Source: an uncultured Chitinophagaceae bacterium
GTDB taxonomy: Bacteria > Bacteroidota > Bacteroidia > Chitinophagales > Chitinophagaceae
Length of the DNA stretch: 5,736 nt
Reading direction: 5' to 3'
NCBI GenBank assembly: GCA_946885335.1
Contig: CAMPGG010000225.1
Coordinates: forward strand, 1-5,736
Shown: in pieces, positions 4,060 to 5,736 of the stretch
Layout: the number at the start of each line of letters is the position of its first letter
Numbering within the stretch: the first letter of the stretch is position 1
The notes under the pieces: model-generated
What the model saw: the letters and a program-made list of their open reading frames with translations, nothing else
Database searches by the model: none
What the model was told of the DNA's origin: nothing
Program-made: the position numbers and the translations under genes

Positions 4060-5736
4060 TTAGTTAACAAAAGTCCAGAAAATACCTACGCGTATTAGCA
4101 AACCAGGATTTGGATAACCCGGTGCCGCAAAGTTATTGCGGGTAAAACCAAAACCATTTTGGGTACTCACGGAGTTCAGGTTCTCTGCCCTGATATAAGC
4201 CTTAAAGCTTCGGATGCGAAAATGTAAAAAAGCAGCAATATCCGGCCTGTTTGTAATTGTAGTAGTATCCTGGTAAAAGAAATTGGATAGCAAAGGAGAA
4301 TATCCATTAGCCTTATAGGGCGTATGATATTTCACTTCAATCCCGGTTGACATCCGCAGGTTTTTAAACCCAAGATTTCCTTCATAAGCAAATCGCTGGC
4401 GGGTAAAGAATACCGGAAGATTGATCGGTGCATTGCCGGTTTCCTTTTGCAAATAAATATCCGCATACCAGTTCCAGCTTTTTCCAAATGTGAATTGTTT
4501 TTGTAATGAAACCTGCAGAAAATTAAAAAGACTGGATTCCTGTTGCAGATCATAAAATCCATTGAGGTATGTATAATTGCTTACGAGGTAATAATGGCCC
4601 TGCAATTGTAATTTAAGATTGGGAAGAAAATAGGCACCAAATGCATGGCTGATATTTTCCTTATTAAAATCCTTCGGTGCATCAAGCAAGTAAAAGTGGC
4701 TGCGACTATCAAACAAAAAAGATGGAGACTTATTTGCATTTTCAAATCCCAATTTTAAAAACCCAAGTTTTGTACCTAACTGGCGTTGCAAACTTCCATA
4801 AGCATGATAATCTCCTGCATTTAACCCGGTAAAATACAGTTTGCCCGAAGCTTCCATATCCCATTTTCCATTGCGGGTTTTATTGCGGTAAATTCCGTGA
4901 CCGATCAAATTATAAAATGAGCTTTTACCATTGCGCAATGTACCCTGGAAATTTTCCATGCTTAATCCAACTTTCAGGTATTGCTGCAGGTTATTGGCAT
5001 CAGGAAAAGTATAAATAGAAAAATCATTCGAGACTTTATGCCATTTATCTTCAACAAATACTGAATCGCCAACGGGATTCAATGTAATATTATAATGATC
5101 CTGGTAATAAGTGGAATCAGGCACATTATCCTGGAAACTATAATTGAGCCGGTCATATTGAATGGTATGTTCAAAACGTAAGCGTGGATAAAATAGAGGT
5201 ATCACCGTTGAATCAGTAACCAAAGAATCTTTTCTCCCCAGGTCATATTGCTGTCGCATCAATGCTGTGAATTCTTTTTGGTTATTACCGGTTGTAACCT
5301 GGGTGCCAAAAAAATCACGATCAAACTGGGGATCCCCGCCCAGTTTTGTAGGTATGCTAAAACGATCTTCAAAATCAATACTATCCAAAAATATTTTATC
5401 AACTATGCCACCATTTTCACCTGCTTGCAAATTATTGGCAAGTAAGACGAAATAATTGTGATAGCGTTTTGATGGTCCATCATACAATGAAGTAAGCAGG
5501 TAATTATTGTGATTGGTTTTTTGGTTTTTGAAAATGCCAGGCGAATTGATCAACCGGTATCCCAATGATGCGTTCCAGTGAGGTTTGATATTCTGGGTAT
5601 GAAATACATTAATGACCTGCTCTACCCGGGTGCCAACCATATATCCTAAATTGGTGTAAGGCCTGGTCGTATTGAAAAACCTGACATCATTAAGTTTCCA
5701 TTTATAAACATCAAAACTATTTAATCCACTGTTCCA
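4060..5736 (-). CDS. Putative porin (Porin_10 type), C-terminal part, 5' end beyond window
   Basis: The frame is open to the right edge, so the 558 codons here are the C-terminal part; the internal ATG at 5640 is not the start because coding-quality sequence (WNSGLNSF..., VRFFNTTRPYTNLGYM) precedes it. The segment with VRFFNTTRPYTNLGYM, VINVFHTQNIKPHWN, SPGIFKNQKTNHNNY, KRYHNYFVLLANN and AGENGGI matches my knowledge of the Bacteroidota putative porin family (Pfam Porin_10), a large outer-membrane barrel of unknown substrate. The remainder is a run of amphipathic aromatic-rich strands (such as LGFLKLGFENANKSPSF and LKLQLQGHYYLVSNYTYL) ending GLLIRVGIFWTFVN, a barrel-type terminus. It ends 71 bp before the operon's first gene, which has its own promoter; readthrough is possible, but a functional link is not shown. 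Confidence 0.86.
   Translation of the reverse strand, partial: WNSGLNSFDVYKWKLNDVRFFNTTRPYTNLGYMVGTRVEQVINVFHTQNIKPHWNASLGYRLINSPGIFKNQKTNHNNYLLTSLYDGPSKRYHNYFVLLANNLQAGENGGIVDKIFLDSIDFEDRFSIPTKLGGDPQFDRDFFGTQVTTGNNQKEFTALMRQQYDLGRKDSLVTDSTVIPLFYPRLRFEHTIQYDRLNYSFQDNVPDSTYYQDHYNITLNPVGDSVFVEDKWHKVSNDFSIYTFPDANNLQQYLKVGLSMENFQGTLRNGKSSFYNLIGHGIYRNKTRNGKWDMEASGKLYFTGLNAGDYHAYGSLQRQLGTKLGFLKLGFENANKSPSFLFDSRSHFYLLDAPKDFNKENISHAFGAYFLPNLKLQLQGHYYLVSNYTYLNGFYDLQQESSLFNFLQVSLQKQFTFGKSWNWYADIYLQKETGNAPINLPVFFTRQRFAYEGNLGFKNLRMSTGIEVKYHTPYKANGYSPLLSNFFYQDTTTITNRPDIAAFLHFRIRSFKAYIRAENLNSVSTQNGFGFTRNNFAAPGYPNPGLLIRVGIFWTFVN

Noticed and set aside
5638..5640. ATG as the start of the porin gene
   Set aside because: The same frame stays open for 32 more codons to the window edge and encodes family-like sequence, so the true start lies outside.

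Overview
The window looks like chromosomal DNA from a Bacteroidota bacterium, probably of the Chitinophagaceae/Sphingobacteriia type, although the genus cannot be named from sequence alone. Four things point there. Promoter-like TAnnTTTG boxes replace the usual sigma-70 -10 element. Start codons lack Shine-Dalgarno sequences and sit in A/T-rich leaders. The families are typical of the phylum: a TonB-dependent receptor with an N-terminal carboxypeptidase-regulatory-like domain, a Porin_10-type putative porin, a HYC_CC_PP protein and TlpA thioredoxins. The DNA is AT-rich throughout. No tRNA, rRNA, CRISPR array or insertion sequence was seen. Coding density is high and no gene-free stretch exceeds 100 bases.

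Left part (1-1083): a divergent pair. The minus-strand gene is the first 107 codons of a TonB-dependent outer-membrane receptor that runs off the left edge. The plus-strand gene is a complete DtxR/MntR-type metal-dependent repressor. The 94-bp gap between them holds two opposed TAnnTTTG boxes, each only 4-7 nt from its start codon, with a 16-bp palindrome between them that is a plausible operator. The arrangement suggests a repressor that controls itself and a metal-uptake receptor.

Middle part (1084-3988): five minus-strand genes, apparently one metal-handling operon of the cell envelope. In transcription order they are a HYC_CC_PP family protein, an HMA-domain protein with a metallothionein-like Cys-rich tail, a second HMA-domain protein with an unrecognised C-terminal domain, a TlpA-like thiol-disulfide oxidoreductase (WCGPC), and an outer-membrane beta-barrel-like protein of unknown function. 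All have N-terminal export signals. The two HMA CXXC sites, the Cys-rich tail and the thioredoxin suggest soft-metal (most likely copper) binding or transfer, with TlpA keeping the thiols reduced; this is inference. A 12-bp hairpin lies between the second HMA gene and the TlpA gene. A textbook intrinsic terminator for the operon lies inside the 3' end of the convergent dtxR-like gene, whose stop codon abuts the barrel gene's stop codon with no spacer.

Right part (4060-5736): the C-terminal 558 codons of a large putative porin (Porin_10 type), cut by the right edge. It reads in the same direction as the operon but is separated from it by 71 bp carrying a good TAnnTTTG promoter.
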